From: Sphagnum compactum
Lineage: Eukaryota; Bryophyta; Sphagnopsida; Sphagnales
NCBI GenBank assembly: GCA_965153455.1
Contig: OZ234504.1
Location: 1,798,001-1,862,000, forward strand
Direction of reading: 5' to 3'
Length of the DNA: 64,000 nucleotides
The notes beneath the pieces were generated by a model. That model was given only the letters and a program-made list of their open reading frames with translations, did no database searches and was not told where the DNA came from. Positions 51,095 to 62,660 of the stretch are shown in pieces; position 1 is the first letter of the stretch; each line of letters begins with the position of its first letter. The position numbers were made by a program, and so were the translations under genes.

Positions 51095-51600
51095 GATCCA
51101 ACTTTGTTCGTAATTGTGGGTTTAAATCATTATTATGCCATGCTAATTTTTCTTAAGGACGGGGGATACCAATGAGATTATAAGCAACCACCGACCTTCC
51201 TTAGTTGTTGTGGGTTCAAACCCCTTATTCTATCATTCAAAGGCCACCGTGCTAACGCACGCACATATGGAACCACATTTGCTAGTGATTTTGGGCTTGA
51301 ATCACAATTAGGTCATGATAAAAATTTTACTTCAAGGATGCCATATTGATGACACCTTAGTTGTTGTGGGTTCAAATCACTATTATATCATTCAAAGGCC
51401 ACCATGCTAACATGCATATGGAACCACATTTGCTAGTGATTGTGAGCTCGAATCTCACAATTAAGTCATGATAAAAAAAACATTCCTTCTTCAAGGACAC
51501 CATATCGACAACAACGGCATATGCAATCACATTTGCTAGTGGTCGTGGGTTCAAATCACTACTAGGTGCTCCGAGGTTTTTTGAAAGGTGGAGGGTATGT
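51095..51600. repeat. About 155-bp tandem array carrying tRNA B-box-like motifs
   Basis: Three diverged units share TTGTTGTGGGTTCAAA, TCATTCAAAGGCCACC, ATATGGAACCACATTTGCTA and AGTCATGATAAA blocks (best copies 51209-51358 and 51359-51510). Each has two motifs like the T-arm/B-box of tRNA genes (GTGGGTTCAAAYC; GTGAGCTCGAATCTCAC; GTGGTCGTGGGTTCAAATCAC). No A-box or complete tRNA fold is visible. A tRNA-derived SINE remnant is the simplest reading. Confidence 0.6.
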
Positions 51601-53640
51601 GGGTGTAATGTCATGGATGACATTCATCCATTTACACATATGTTGCATCTACACATTTGGCTTATGGTTTAGGAAACTTAGTTGGCTTGGAACTTGGTTT
51701 ATCATTATTAGGGTTAATATCTTTTATTTTTAGATGAGGTTGGATGTCCTTCTAACTTTATCCTAGTTATATGCAAAAAAAAAAGTTGCAATTGCTTCTT
51801 AAACCCTAAACCTCCTACTAATAATTACTTAGGTTTTGGGTTTTGGGTCTATTTTTGTGTTGGGACACAACTCCCTTGTAGGGTCCCCTCAATCCACAAT
51901 TGGAGCCCTTATTGGCCATAGGCACTTGGGCTTCACAATTTGGACCCTCCCCTTTCCTAAGAATAACATGAACCCCCTCTCAGACCTCACCTTCCCCTAC
52001 ACTTTAAGGTTTGGGGTTGCATGTAATGTCATTTTTTTTATCACATTATATGTCATAATCTTCTGACGATGGTAATGTATTCATAGTAGTGACCAAAATG
52101 TGCCTATTGAACATAAATTTTATTGTTTTAAATGATTGAATCTCTCACCCTAGACCGTAATGCCACGGAATGGCCTCACCCTCATCCATTGCATTGGATG
52201 GATCACCTAGTTCACCCTATTGGGCTCCATTGGCACCTTACCCAAAATAATGGGCATACGTTTGATGACCATTCCATATTCCGTAACAAGTTTTGAGTCC
52301 TAGTTCGATCCTTTTTTCAGGCTTTTTCTTAGGGTGGGACAAGCCTCCACGTGCATTCTACGATTTTTTGTGTTATCAATGTCCATTGTAACGTGAACGG
52401 ATGATTGAAAAAAATGAATTTAAATGTGAATTGGCAATGAGAAAATCGATTAAACTTTGGAATGGGCACATCCCTCAAGAAGGTGGCAAGCCGCAAATTC
52501 CATTAGGTCATAACGGGCTTGGCCATTATTCCATAATTCATATCCCATAATTCTCTTGTTTAAGTAACCAACCTACTTTGGAGACTTATTCAAATTACCA
52601 CCTCATGGAACAAGGTCTTGCCCTACAAGGCTTGACACCTTCCAAGGAAGAACGGGCCCTAATTGTCTTAAAGATCCGTCAAATTGTATATACTATATGA
52701 AAATAGATTCCACAACGTGAAGAAATTGTGATACCATTAGGTGTGCTACTACTACCTATTAGAATTCCTTTAGAACTACATATATCAATAATTTTTTATT
52801 TTTTATTTGAGTAATGAAATTAGCAAAGTAGGTAATAGGTAACACATAATAAAGTGGGGATTTTTTTTCTTTTCCACTTAGGTTAAATTTTTTGTGTTTC
52901 AAGCTACCTATTGAAACATGATGAAGATGCCTCCAAGTGGGTGTTATGAGAAAATCCATCATGATGGAGTAGAATGTAAAGCCCATCATGATTGAATTTG
53001 GTTACATGTATAGGACAATTGTATCAACCCTATCTATGTGGCTTGTTGTTTATTGATTCACATGCAAATTACACACACTCTCTTTGAGTTGTAAACTTGT
53101 AAGTGTTAGACTTGTTTCAAAAAACAAGTTTCTTCTTTCATTAAACCTTAGGTTGAAAATTTTAACCACAATTGAAAGTGTTTGGTAAAACCTGAAGGTG
53201 AGGGCATTCCCCCCAAATAGGTAGGTGAAGGATGTGAGATGCTAAATATTACCCCCCTCCCCCCCCCCCCACCCCTTCATCAAGTTCTATCCAACACAAT
53301 AATGTCAAGGCAATTGTGTGATGCCTACATACAACCAACCGTGCAAGTTCTCTTCTTCTCACCATTGATTCACTTCACCAAAAGAAAATGTGAAAGAAGT
53401 TGAGCTTGACTCCAAGAACATGAGAAAATCAATGCAAAAGTTCCAGATAGATAAGGATCTCGGAATGGGCCCTTGTGTGCTTTTCTAGTGCGACCTTTCC
53501 GTATGTAGAATAGTCATGTACCAAAGTACAAAAGGAAGAAAAAACCTCACATGCAATAATTTTTCATCACACAAGGAGAGGGGGGGAGGGGGGGAGGAGA
53601 TGAGTCACAAGAGTAACCAATGCACAGAGGCATATGATTA
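51601..53640. other. Spacer without a recognisable gene
   Basis: No supported coding region. The piece CCCTACAAGGCTTGACACC near 52620 resembles CCCTACCAGGCTTGACACC near 31010, suggesting shared mobile-element ancestry. A C-tract lies at about 53250-53268, and G-rich GGGGGAGGGGGGGAGG strings at 53580-53598. Confidence 0.4.
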
Positions 53641-53937
53641 AATCAGTTACCCAACATTCATATTTTGAGAAGAAACCCAACAAGTTGATGGGTAGACTTC
53701 AAAACAACCCATCAATTGGAATGGTGCACCCAAAATCTACAAATCAGTTAGCCAACATTCATATGAGAAGAAACCCAACAAGTTGATGGGTAGACTTCAA
53801 AACAACCCATCAATTGGAATGGTGCACCCAAAATCTACAAATCAGTTACCCAACATTCAATTGAGAAGAAACCCAACAAGTTGATGGGTAGACTTCAAAA
53901 CAACCCATCAATTGGAATGGTGCACCCAAAATCTACA
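53641..53937. repeat. About 98-101-bp tandem repeat, three copies, each with a hairpin
   Basis: Units start at 53641, 53742 and 53840 with AATCAGTTA and are nearly identical, so the array is recent. Each contains TTGATGGGT, a 13-base loop, then ACCCATCAA (53685-53715 in copy 1), a perfect nine-base-pair stem. No reading frame runs through the array. Confidence 0.95.
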
Positions 53938-54379
53938 CATGCACGTCCATTAGCTTGGGACAATAATAACAAAATAAAATAATACATTCTCCTAAAATGG
54001 AGTATGAACTTACTAACTATTATATCCTCATTTTATAACACATATTTTCAATTAACAACTTAGTGATTTCCAAACATGAAGATTAACCAAGTGACTTGAA
54101 GGTATGTTTCTATTGTGATTATGGTTTTAATAAAAAGAATTTCATCTTTTTAACACAAATTTCAATCATTTTTATGTTTAGGGAACCGTCTTCTTTGATA
54201 ATGTGTTTTTTTTTTTCTGTTCACAACTTTGAATCTGAGCACAATAGTGCCATCTCAACATAATCCCCATGTTTGATTTATACTAGCCACAAGTTACCAG
54301 GGTTTTCTTTTTAATTTTGTCATACCTAAGCAATTTTTTTTCCCAAACCCGAAAAAAAAAAAAGATAAAAAAACTTGAA

Positions 54380-54405
54380 TTTAGGGTTTACCTAAAAACC
54401 CTAAA
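54380..54405. repeat. Inverted telo-box hairpin
   Basis: TTTAGGGTTT, a six-base spacer, then AAACCCTAAA: a perfect ten-base-pair inverted repeat made of telomere-type units. It could be a foldback or a chance pairing of two telo-boxes. Confidence 0.85.
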
Positions 54406-57400
54406 TGTCAAATTTTTTTCTAGCAAATTCACCCAATCTTTTGAGACCCGATGCAACTTAGAACTTTGTTGAGGTTATTGGTAATCGACTACACGGCATT
54501 CATACCCTAATTCTCAACACAGTCTTCTGGGTGTTCAACAATACCCAAAGTGGTGGTGGGTCTGGAAAAAAATTTAAAAAATAAAAATAATTCCACACTG
54601 TCCAAGTCAAGTTTTGAGATTTGAACTCGCAATCTCTTGTTGTCCAGGGGCAGGTTCTACCAGTGTTAGGTGGGTATTTGATTTTGTTGATAACCGTCAG
54701 TTTCGGTCTTTTTCTACTATTTCAGAATCAGACAACTGCTGGGTCCAGTTTTTCAGGGACAATAATAAACAAAGGAAAAGAACTGTGTGGGGTCCGGTTA
54801 TTTGAAAACCATCAAAGAACCGGCAGTTTACTCGAAATTAATCCATAAAGAACCCATGCATGTAAAGTCGATTATTTCTGGTTTTCTTTTTATTACAACC
54901 ATGGTTATATATCAAAACCGGTTCTTTGATTCATTTGTTGAGAATCACGATTATCAACCCGGTTCTCTGATGAATTCTTCCTGTTTTTTAATAATCACTT
55001 ATAACTAGTAGAAAAACCCCATTTTTCGACTTGTCTTAGGCGACTAAAAGTGTCTTTTGCGACTATTTTTAATAAAAAATAATTAGCATTAGTTTATGCT
55101 TTTGGGTTTCTTCCAGGTTTTCAATTTAATTTTGTTAATTTTTTTGAAATTTCAGATCTTCAAGATGGTGGCTTAATTAAACACCATGTTTGTCAAAATT
55201 AAAACTTGAGCTTCATGTTCCAACGCATTTACCAATGACAATGAAATGATGAAAAAAAATTGAAAATTAAGTTTCATTCAAATGAAACTATTGAATGACA
55301 TTGCATGCAAATTTGAATCGAAATTCAATGAAATTGAAGTCAAATCCATTGAAATTGGATTCAAATTCAATTGAAGAGAAATGGGATACAAATTGTTGAA
55401 AAAAACATTGAAGTTTTGCAAAAAATTTCCATCATTTGCAACTACAATGTTGGATAAAAAAGGGTTTTAAAAACACCTTTCCATTCCATTCAGAAAAGAA
55501 TCCAAACCAAAAATTATACAAGATCCTATATTAGTCTTCGCCATTAAAATAATTTTGATTATTACATTGTCAAAATTGAAGTTGCCTCAACATTTAAAGT
55601 AAAAGATGGATGTCAACTACAATTACATCTTCATTTCATCCTACAAACCCCAAACCCAACTTTGGAGTTGTATAAAGTTTAGGGTATAAACAAGACCTTG
55701 TGTAAAGGTCAACAATGAAGCATACCAAATGTTTATGGACAAAGTCTCTCACACATATAACACCATAAGGAAACTTGATGCCAATGAAATTATGTTCATG
55801 GACCAAATCAACCAAATGGATGAAATGATATTACATAGATGAATTTTGACTGTTTGGATCAAATTGAAATTTTGAAGCGAATTAGCCACAACGGTAACAC
55901 ACAAATGTTATTAATAACACAAATTAAACTCTTTTAAAAGGAAGGAAGTATTGGCAATTTATTAATCACTTGTCTATGTAATTAAAAAAATGATGCTTGT
56001 CTATGTTGTCTCAACCTACCTCTTTCAAGCCTAATTACCTCACTTTTTTATCCTACCCAAGCACATGGATATGAAAAGATTTTTTTTTTTTTCATTTCCA
56101 CGTTTTATATATAGATATAATTTAATAACCCTACTTTTTCAAGCCTAACAACCTAATCCTTTCACATACCCACCTATATAGAAGAATAATTTTGATATAT
56201 GAAATCAAAAATCAAAAAATATTAAAAACGATATGGGAACATTAAAAAAACTTTATGGATAATTGCTTGATGTCAAATGTCCTAATTATATAGCCTAGAT
56301 TAATTACCTTTTTATTAACCTAAGTAAAATAAGTAGGTAAGTAATAAGTGTCTACCCTATCTTTCTTAGCTTAACTTAGTGTAGCCTACTATACTAAGCA
56401 TTTACCTACCTGGGTAAAATAATAAGTAGGTACATAATAAGTGACTATCTGAGCCTAGCTAGCCTAACTTAACTTATTAAACTTACATAGTCTACCCTAC
56501 ATTACCTATTTATTTAACTTAACTTATCCTATGTCATGTAACCTAGCCTAAACTAGTCTCTAGGGTGCAATTGTAATAACAAGTGAACCTTTCACCTCCA
56601 TGAGGATTATCCAAGTCTTTAACCACTGTATCACACCATTCTATGGTGATAAATTTTGTCAACTTATTTCTGTCACATCTTATTACATCCATTAGTTATG
56701 TGGGTAGGAAAAAAAATAATATGTAAATATTTAAAAGACAACACATGTTCTTTTTTCATCAATATTTTCATCTAAACTTGTGGTAATCACAAATTGTAAT
56801 CGTGTGTGTGACTAAAATTTGGATCCAAACACTTACAACTATGGTTGACACATAGAAGGATAATTAGAAATGCTACAAGCGTAGTACAAAATGAGTTGAT
56901 TTAGACATAAACGTTGCAAACTAATCACAAACATGAAGTTGAATGAACAAGATTTTTCGTACAGTTTTCCCACTATGTGCATCCAAAAGGGTATTGTTTG
57001 GCAAATGTTATGTGAAGGAGCTTTAAGTTGTCCCACCCTATTTTTGATTAAATTTCTAATACCCACATATTTAAACCACCTTAAATTTAATTTAAATTTT
57101 ATCTTTGCATTAAATTTTGGCACCGTAAATTTGTGTGAATTTTTATTTTTTAATTGAAGGCATGAAGAGCAATGAAGGAAGGAAAATGATTGATTGTGTT
57201 TGATTAAAACAAATCATGCATGAAATCTTCAAATTTGGTTCTAGGAACACATCAACAAACATTTCAATACTAGATCACATTTGAAATAATGAAAACCATT
57301 TCTAACACTCACAAAATCATTATAAAAATTAAACAGTTGGCTTGTTTTCATCCAAAAAAATACAAAGAAAAAATAAAAGCTTTTGGTTTGTAAAATAAAG

Positions 57401-58749
57401 TAAATGAAACATACATTGCAACCCGTGTAAGTGGACAACCAAGCTATTGCACACAGCCTTCATCATTTATTTGTCTTGACCAAATAAATGCGACTTCATT
57501 AATACTACATCATTTATTATGAATCGTCAATATAAATTATGCTTTTTTTATCCCACTAATTGAACCTATTAACAAGTAATTTGCCTATAAATATTTTGTG
57601 CATATGTTATATTTTTTCTTCGTTATTACATATTAATAAATTATAATAGTTATAATTGAATTTGGAAAATAAACACACTCGTATCATAAAACTAAAAACT
57701 TAACCTTGTTCATTCCATGAAGTATGAGCAATAGTGCCAACATTTGTTCACAAATGTTCATAGCAATTTTTAAACTTTCTAAAACAATGACAATTTTGAT
57801 AAATCCTTTACATAATTCTTGATTCAATGGGTTGAATAAGACCTACTTATTCTTACCCCATTCTTACTGAAAACCAACAATCAAAATTTACCTTTTGCAA
57901 CTTTGTAAACTATAATAATAAATAGTATTTTTTGCCCCTAAATATTTACATCAATTAATTAGTTAAACAACTATGATGAGTATATGTACACAAATTGGAA
58001 AATTAAACAAAGTGGTAGGAAAAAAAATCAAATTAAAACAAAATAAACCACCTTTTTAAAAATTCATTACATTAAAAGAAGATTTTGTAAATATTTGACA
58101 ACAAATTTAAAACTAAAAGAAAAATTGTAAGGAATGAATTGATAAAATGAAACTTGTCCAAAAAAAGTAATTAATACAAAAGTTCATTAACTTTTTGCTA
58201 CCTTCAAATTTTTTTACAAAGTTTTATATATTTGTGAAGAGATTGTTTTATGTAATGCCATTTGTTTTCAACACACAATACTAAAAAATGGGGGTGTAGT
58301 TCACTAGCCCAATTCACAAGGGACCCTGTAAATGAACTAGATCACCAACATAACCTTGAGGTATTTGACCTAAGCAAGTGAAACTTAAACCATTCATGTC
58401 CACCTTTACTACAAGCAATTCACTAGAGTAAACAATTCATTAAGGTGATTCAATAAAGTTAATTTTTTGTACCATTCAAATGATTATTTCAATTTTGGAT
58501 AAGAGTTTATAATGTTTCATTAGTTTACATATTATGTTGTGATTATTTATATAAATATTACATGGATGAATGCTAAATTTGTATATTTTTCATACATTAT
58601 ATAAAATTGAAAAGTCTTGTACACATATTTTCTTGTGACTTAACACACACAAATTTTACTTGGTGAGTTTTTTTGCCATTTTGTAATAAAAATAATTAAA
58701 TTAACCACAGTAGAATTTAGGTTTTTTCTAGGTTGCTAGTTGTAACAAT
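54406..58749. other. AT-rich spacer
   Basis: No supported gene. 55290-55380 is internally repetitive (GAAATTCAATGAAATTGAAG-type). 56290-56530 is cryptically simple, with repeated TTAACTTA, AGTAGGTA and TAGCCTA words. Short open frames at 54614-54848 and 56839-57157 overlap one another on different frames or strands and show no motifs. Confidence 0.5.
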
Positions 58750-58862
58750 TTTTTTGTAAAAATGATAGAACCCACTTAAGATAGTTGTAATTTAATGTTA
58801 ATTAATGTTGAGGATCTTTGCCAATAGACCTACTTGAAGAATTTGAAATTAAAAAACCTTGT
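58750..58862. repeat. Dispersed repeat, copy 2
   Basis: Collinear with 48730-48845: TTTTGTAAAAATGATAG, CCCACTTAAGATAGT, TTAATTAATGTTGAGGATC, GACCTACTTGAAGAATTTGA. The two copies lie 10 kb apart in the same orientation. Confidence 0.7.
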
Positions 58863-60219
58863 TTTTACATAATGATATTATAAAACAATTCATACATTAT
58901 ATTATTAAAAATGAATTTTTATAATAAAATATATTACAAATTAATATAATTTAAACATAATATACTATCAAATATTATTACCAATTCAACTTACTATTAA
59001 TTATAAGATAAATGAATTTTTTGCATTTACAAATTGGGATACCCATGGTTCCCATGGATGTTACAATTAAAAAAGGGAGAAAAACCTCATCATGTGCATG
59101 CATGATGATTCCAAACAATTAATTAACTTTAAACCCAATTTTTTTTGTCATTTCACTTTTTTTCATCACCATATTGATTGTTTAGATTTTTAATGGTCAT
59201 ATTGATTGACTATTGTTTCAATTTTTTATTGAATGATTGTTTCAATTCAACACAAACAAAATTCAAAGACTTCATAACAAAGATACCATGAACATGAAAA
59301 AACACATAACATGTGGCTTTTCATGGCCATATTGGTGGGAAAATATTAGTCAATTAGGCTTGGAATATATAGGCAAGAACAACACATACAAACATATAGA
59401 CATACAACATTTTCATTAAAATATAAAGTTATGTGACCCATAAAGTATTTTGCATAATCAAAGGTTCCAACTTGTCAAATCATATGTTTCTCATGAAATT
59501 TTTGTTGGGAAATTCAAATCAACCTTTTTTTAATGTGAAAATTTGCCAAACTATGAAAATAATTTGGGGCTATGACTTAAAACAAAGGCTTTAACATAAG
59601 ACTAAGGTGGGTGGGCCTATTCTTATTCACCAACTTATATCCATGTCCTAGTAGAGGGACCCATATTGGGTATCTAAGAGTAAATTCACCGTGCAAAAGA
59701 CACGCAACATAAAATTAATATACTAACACATTAACTATTGAGAATATGCACACATGTGGATGGTGATGAATACAAATAAAAATAATATTGGATAGAGAAC
59801 ATGAGGACTGTTGTTTCAATTTTTAATGGCTAGCAATATTTAGTCATTTGTGAATATTGTTCTAACAAATAGTTATATATTTTATGGTGTTGGAAATATA
59901 GTAAAACATAGTTTAGTAATAAGTAAATGGAGTTTGGAGATATAGTAAAAGTAATTTAGTAATAAAAAAATGAATATTGGAGATTAAATTCCATATGCTA
60001 TGATTATACGTTCTCTTTGTGGTGGAAACTAATAAGCCTAACCACATCAACATGCCCCTATAATAAAACTTCAAAAATTTCCCAAAAATAAAAACATACC
60101 CAAAAATCATTCAATCACTTGAGCTTGGATTATAATTTTTCATTCTATTTACCAAAATTGAACACACATTGACTTTATTCTTCTTTTGTTCTCTAGGACT
60201 ATTTATCACGAGAATAGGC
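58863..60219. other. AT-rich spacer
   Basis: I see nothing identifiable here beyond homopolymer runs and short chance open frames. Confidence 0.5.
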
Positions 60220-60712
60220 TGTCATGCGTTCCAAGGTCGATGCCTACAACTATCGTTATCACCATATTGACAACACATAACATTTAAAAATACCATAATT
60301 GGTACACCACATTTAAACCAAAGTTCTACTCACCTACAAAACACAAGAATCCAAGTACCAACAAAAACCTCAACAAACTACTTGCATAACAAGAACACAT
60401 AAACACAACAAAACACAATAGAGTTACATGTGCTTCAAAATCCAAAAAACTGGATTCTGATCACACACTGTCCCACTTATCCTAAACACCAAAAAGTTAG
60501 AATTTTGTTCACATTGGAATTGGTTCCAAATTTATTTACCCCATACTACCTATAATAACTAGGATAAAAATTTATAACTATAGTAAAACTTCTAACAACT
60601 ATCGTGCATTCCAAAGTTGGCGCCTACAACTATTGTTGTCACCTTACTCACAACACATAACATACAAATACCCTAATTGGTACACCACATCCAAACCACC
60701 CCCCTATTTGGG
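60220..60712 (-). repeat. LTR-like sequence with an internal duplication, 3' side of the Ty3/gypsy relic
   Basis: A block of about 100 bases occurs at about 60226-60325 and again at 60604-60703 (GCATTCCAA, GCCTACAACTAT, CAACACATAACAT, ATTGGTACACCACAT). On the minus strand a purine-rich AAATAGGGGGGTGG at about 60707-60694 resembles a polypurine tract followed by a TG start. It is in the position where the 3' LTR of the minus-strand element would begin. LTR identity is inference. Confidence 0.4.
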
Positions 60713-60929
60713 GGCTGGGGTCCCTTGAAGCCAAATAACATTATAAAACTACTACCAACAATCCACTAAGGTGAATCCTTTAATTCCAAGGTAAAAGGAT
60801 CATTAGGCCAAGTGCAAATGTGAGCCCCATTGTTATTTGCCTACACGAAATCCTTCAAATCTTTAGCCAAAGGTGAGACATCCGACGGAAAAATCTAGAC
60901 TAATTATATTATGTAACTATGGGAACCAC

Positions 60930-62400
60930 GTCTACTGGATGCATCGCAGGCAAAACCATTTGCCAACCGATACTTGGTCCAAAGGTGGTGTCAAACATGC
61001 CATGTGCCATCCTCTTGAACACTGATCACAAACCAACATAATGGCAGTTTTTGTGGACTGCCCACGCAACATACATTGTATACCAATAAGTATAACCGCC
61101 AAGGATGGGTCAACTTGGCCATCCACATTGGGAAGATGACATGGCGCATGATTGTGCACATGGTCTTTCCATGTCTGACCATCTCATCCTTCCAACAACA
61201 ATACTCCAGAAGGTAGGGCCTTCTGATCACGCAAAATCGCACAACCTACAGTCACATCCAATGTGGTGGGTGTTGTCTGGTACAAGTAAATAATATTTCT
61301 TGGTTTGAACTTACAAACCCAAGGTCGATAGCCTCCTCCACGAATCGTGGCATACCAAAGAGTATCCCAGTCTTGAGCAATTAACAAATTCTCCATACCA
61401 TAACATCACCCGCTTGAACAAAACAACTCGTTGCTCAGATGCTTGAACCCACATTATAAGATCATTGAGACTAACTATAATCATATCATCATGTCGAATG
61501 GAGGCTGGTAGCTTAGGATCCTGACCAAATAATAAAAAATACAGTGAAAAAAATGCCAATGAGGTTTGCCAATTGAAACTAAATCCCATGGCCAACCATG
61601 GTAACTTCAAGTCCCAATATCGAGTGTGGCCTTTCTGAAGGCCATATTTTTGTAATCCTTCTTTCACCATCTGCACCATTCATTTAGTCAATTTGTCTAC
61701 CTCCAAATGATCTTGTGAAGTAGTCCAATGATCTATTAATGGCTTTTCACACAAATCTTGGAAATCCCTTTGGAATTTCATACCTTGGTTGGTGAGAACC
61801 TCAGTTGGAGCACCAAACTTGCTGAACATTATATCCAAAAATGCATATGTAGCTCCTCACTATTGTGATCTGGCAAGGGCATCAACTCCAACCACTTGAA
61901 AAAATGTTTGATCATAACCAAAACATAACAATTATGTCGAGGTGTCAAACTCAATGGGTCGGAAAAATCCAAGCTCCATCGATAACTCAACCCCATAATC
62001 AGTAAGGGTTGTTGGTGTGTTTAATGATGCCCATACTCAATCACACACCACACATTGAAAAACAAAACTACTGAACTTGTAGTTGCATCCCACACCACCA
62101 ATATTGTGCCTGGAACAAACTATATGTTCATTAGGCCCTAAAATGGCCCAACTCTTCACGAGCATGTCATACAAGGGCCTCATGCTGTTCTGGGCATGGT
62201 ATTACCCGTACTTGCCAATTTGTCCACACCCGTAATAAAGAATTACCTTCCATCGAAATCGTTTTGCCCAATGGATAACCCAATCTCACTCCTTGGGTGT
62301 CAATCCCACCGGAACCTCACTTGCATGTAGATATGTCATAACAGGTAAATATAGATGGATGTCTAGGGCACTATTGCCTTTTGGCTCATCATCATCATTG
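60930..62400 (-). pseudogene. Decayed Ty3/gypsy retrotransposon pol fragment, integrase with PHD-like finger
   Basis: In several broken frames the minus strand shows, in order: an upstream linker typical of the region before integrase (about 62395-62290); an HHCC zinc-binding-region remnant with EELGHF and QAQYWWCGMQ (about 62190-62090); an integrase-core segment with FKWLELMPLP and FGAPTEVLTNQG (about 61990-61780); LPWLAMG and FLLFGQDPKLPASIRHD (about 61600-61490); a linker with CHLPNVDGQVD (about 61140); and a PHD-like end LVCDQCSRGWHMACL and WFCLRC (about 61050-60935). Many stops and frameshifts make it inactive. The order integrase then PHD-like finger fits a plant Ty3/gypsy lineage. Upstream reverse transcriptase is not present. 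Confidence 0.85.
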
Positions 62401-62434
62401 TGCACTACTAGAATTCCAGGTTTTTCAAATTATG

Positions 62435-62660
62435 CACATTGACTAAAAGGTTTTTCTTGACTAAATAACATGTATGTTTTGACTAAGGGCCAAAGTACTA
62501 AATGACATGGGTATGTTTTGACTAATCAATTTGACTATGATGACTGACTTGACCATATGTCAAATAGCCACCTAGTCAAATTCGACCCCAAAAAAACCAC
62601 CTCAGTCAAAAGGATTATGTTTTAATCAATAGGGCCAATTATAAAAGGGTCAATAAACAA
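62435..62660. promoter_or_regulatory. Cluster of TTGAC (W-box-like) words
   Basis: At least six TTGACT/TTGACC words and three reverse GTCAA words fall within about 180 bases, several within a repeated TTTTGACTAA context. W-boxes bind WRKY factors, but no gene lies nearby in the window, and the clustering may just reflect a degenerate tandem repeat. Confidence 0.3.

Noticed and set aside
51200-51600. Candidate tRNA genes
   Set aside because: B-box-like motifs are present but there is no A-box, acceptor stem or anticodon arm.
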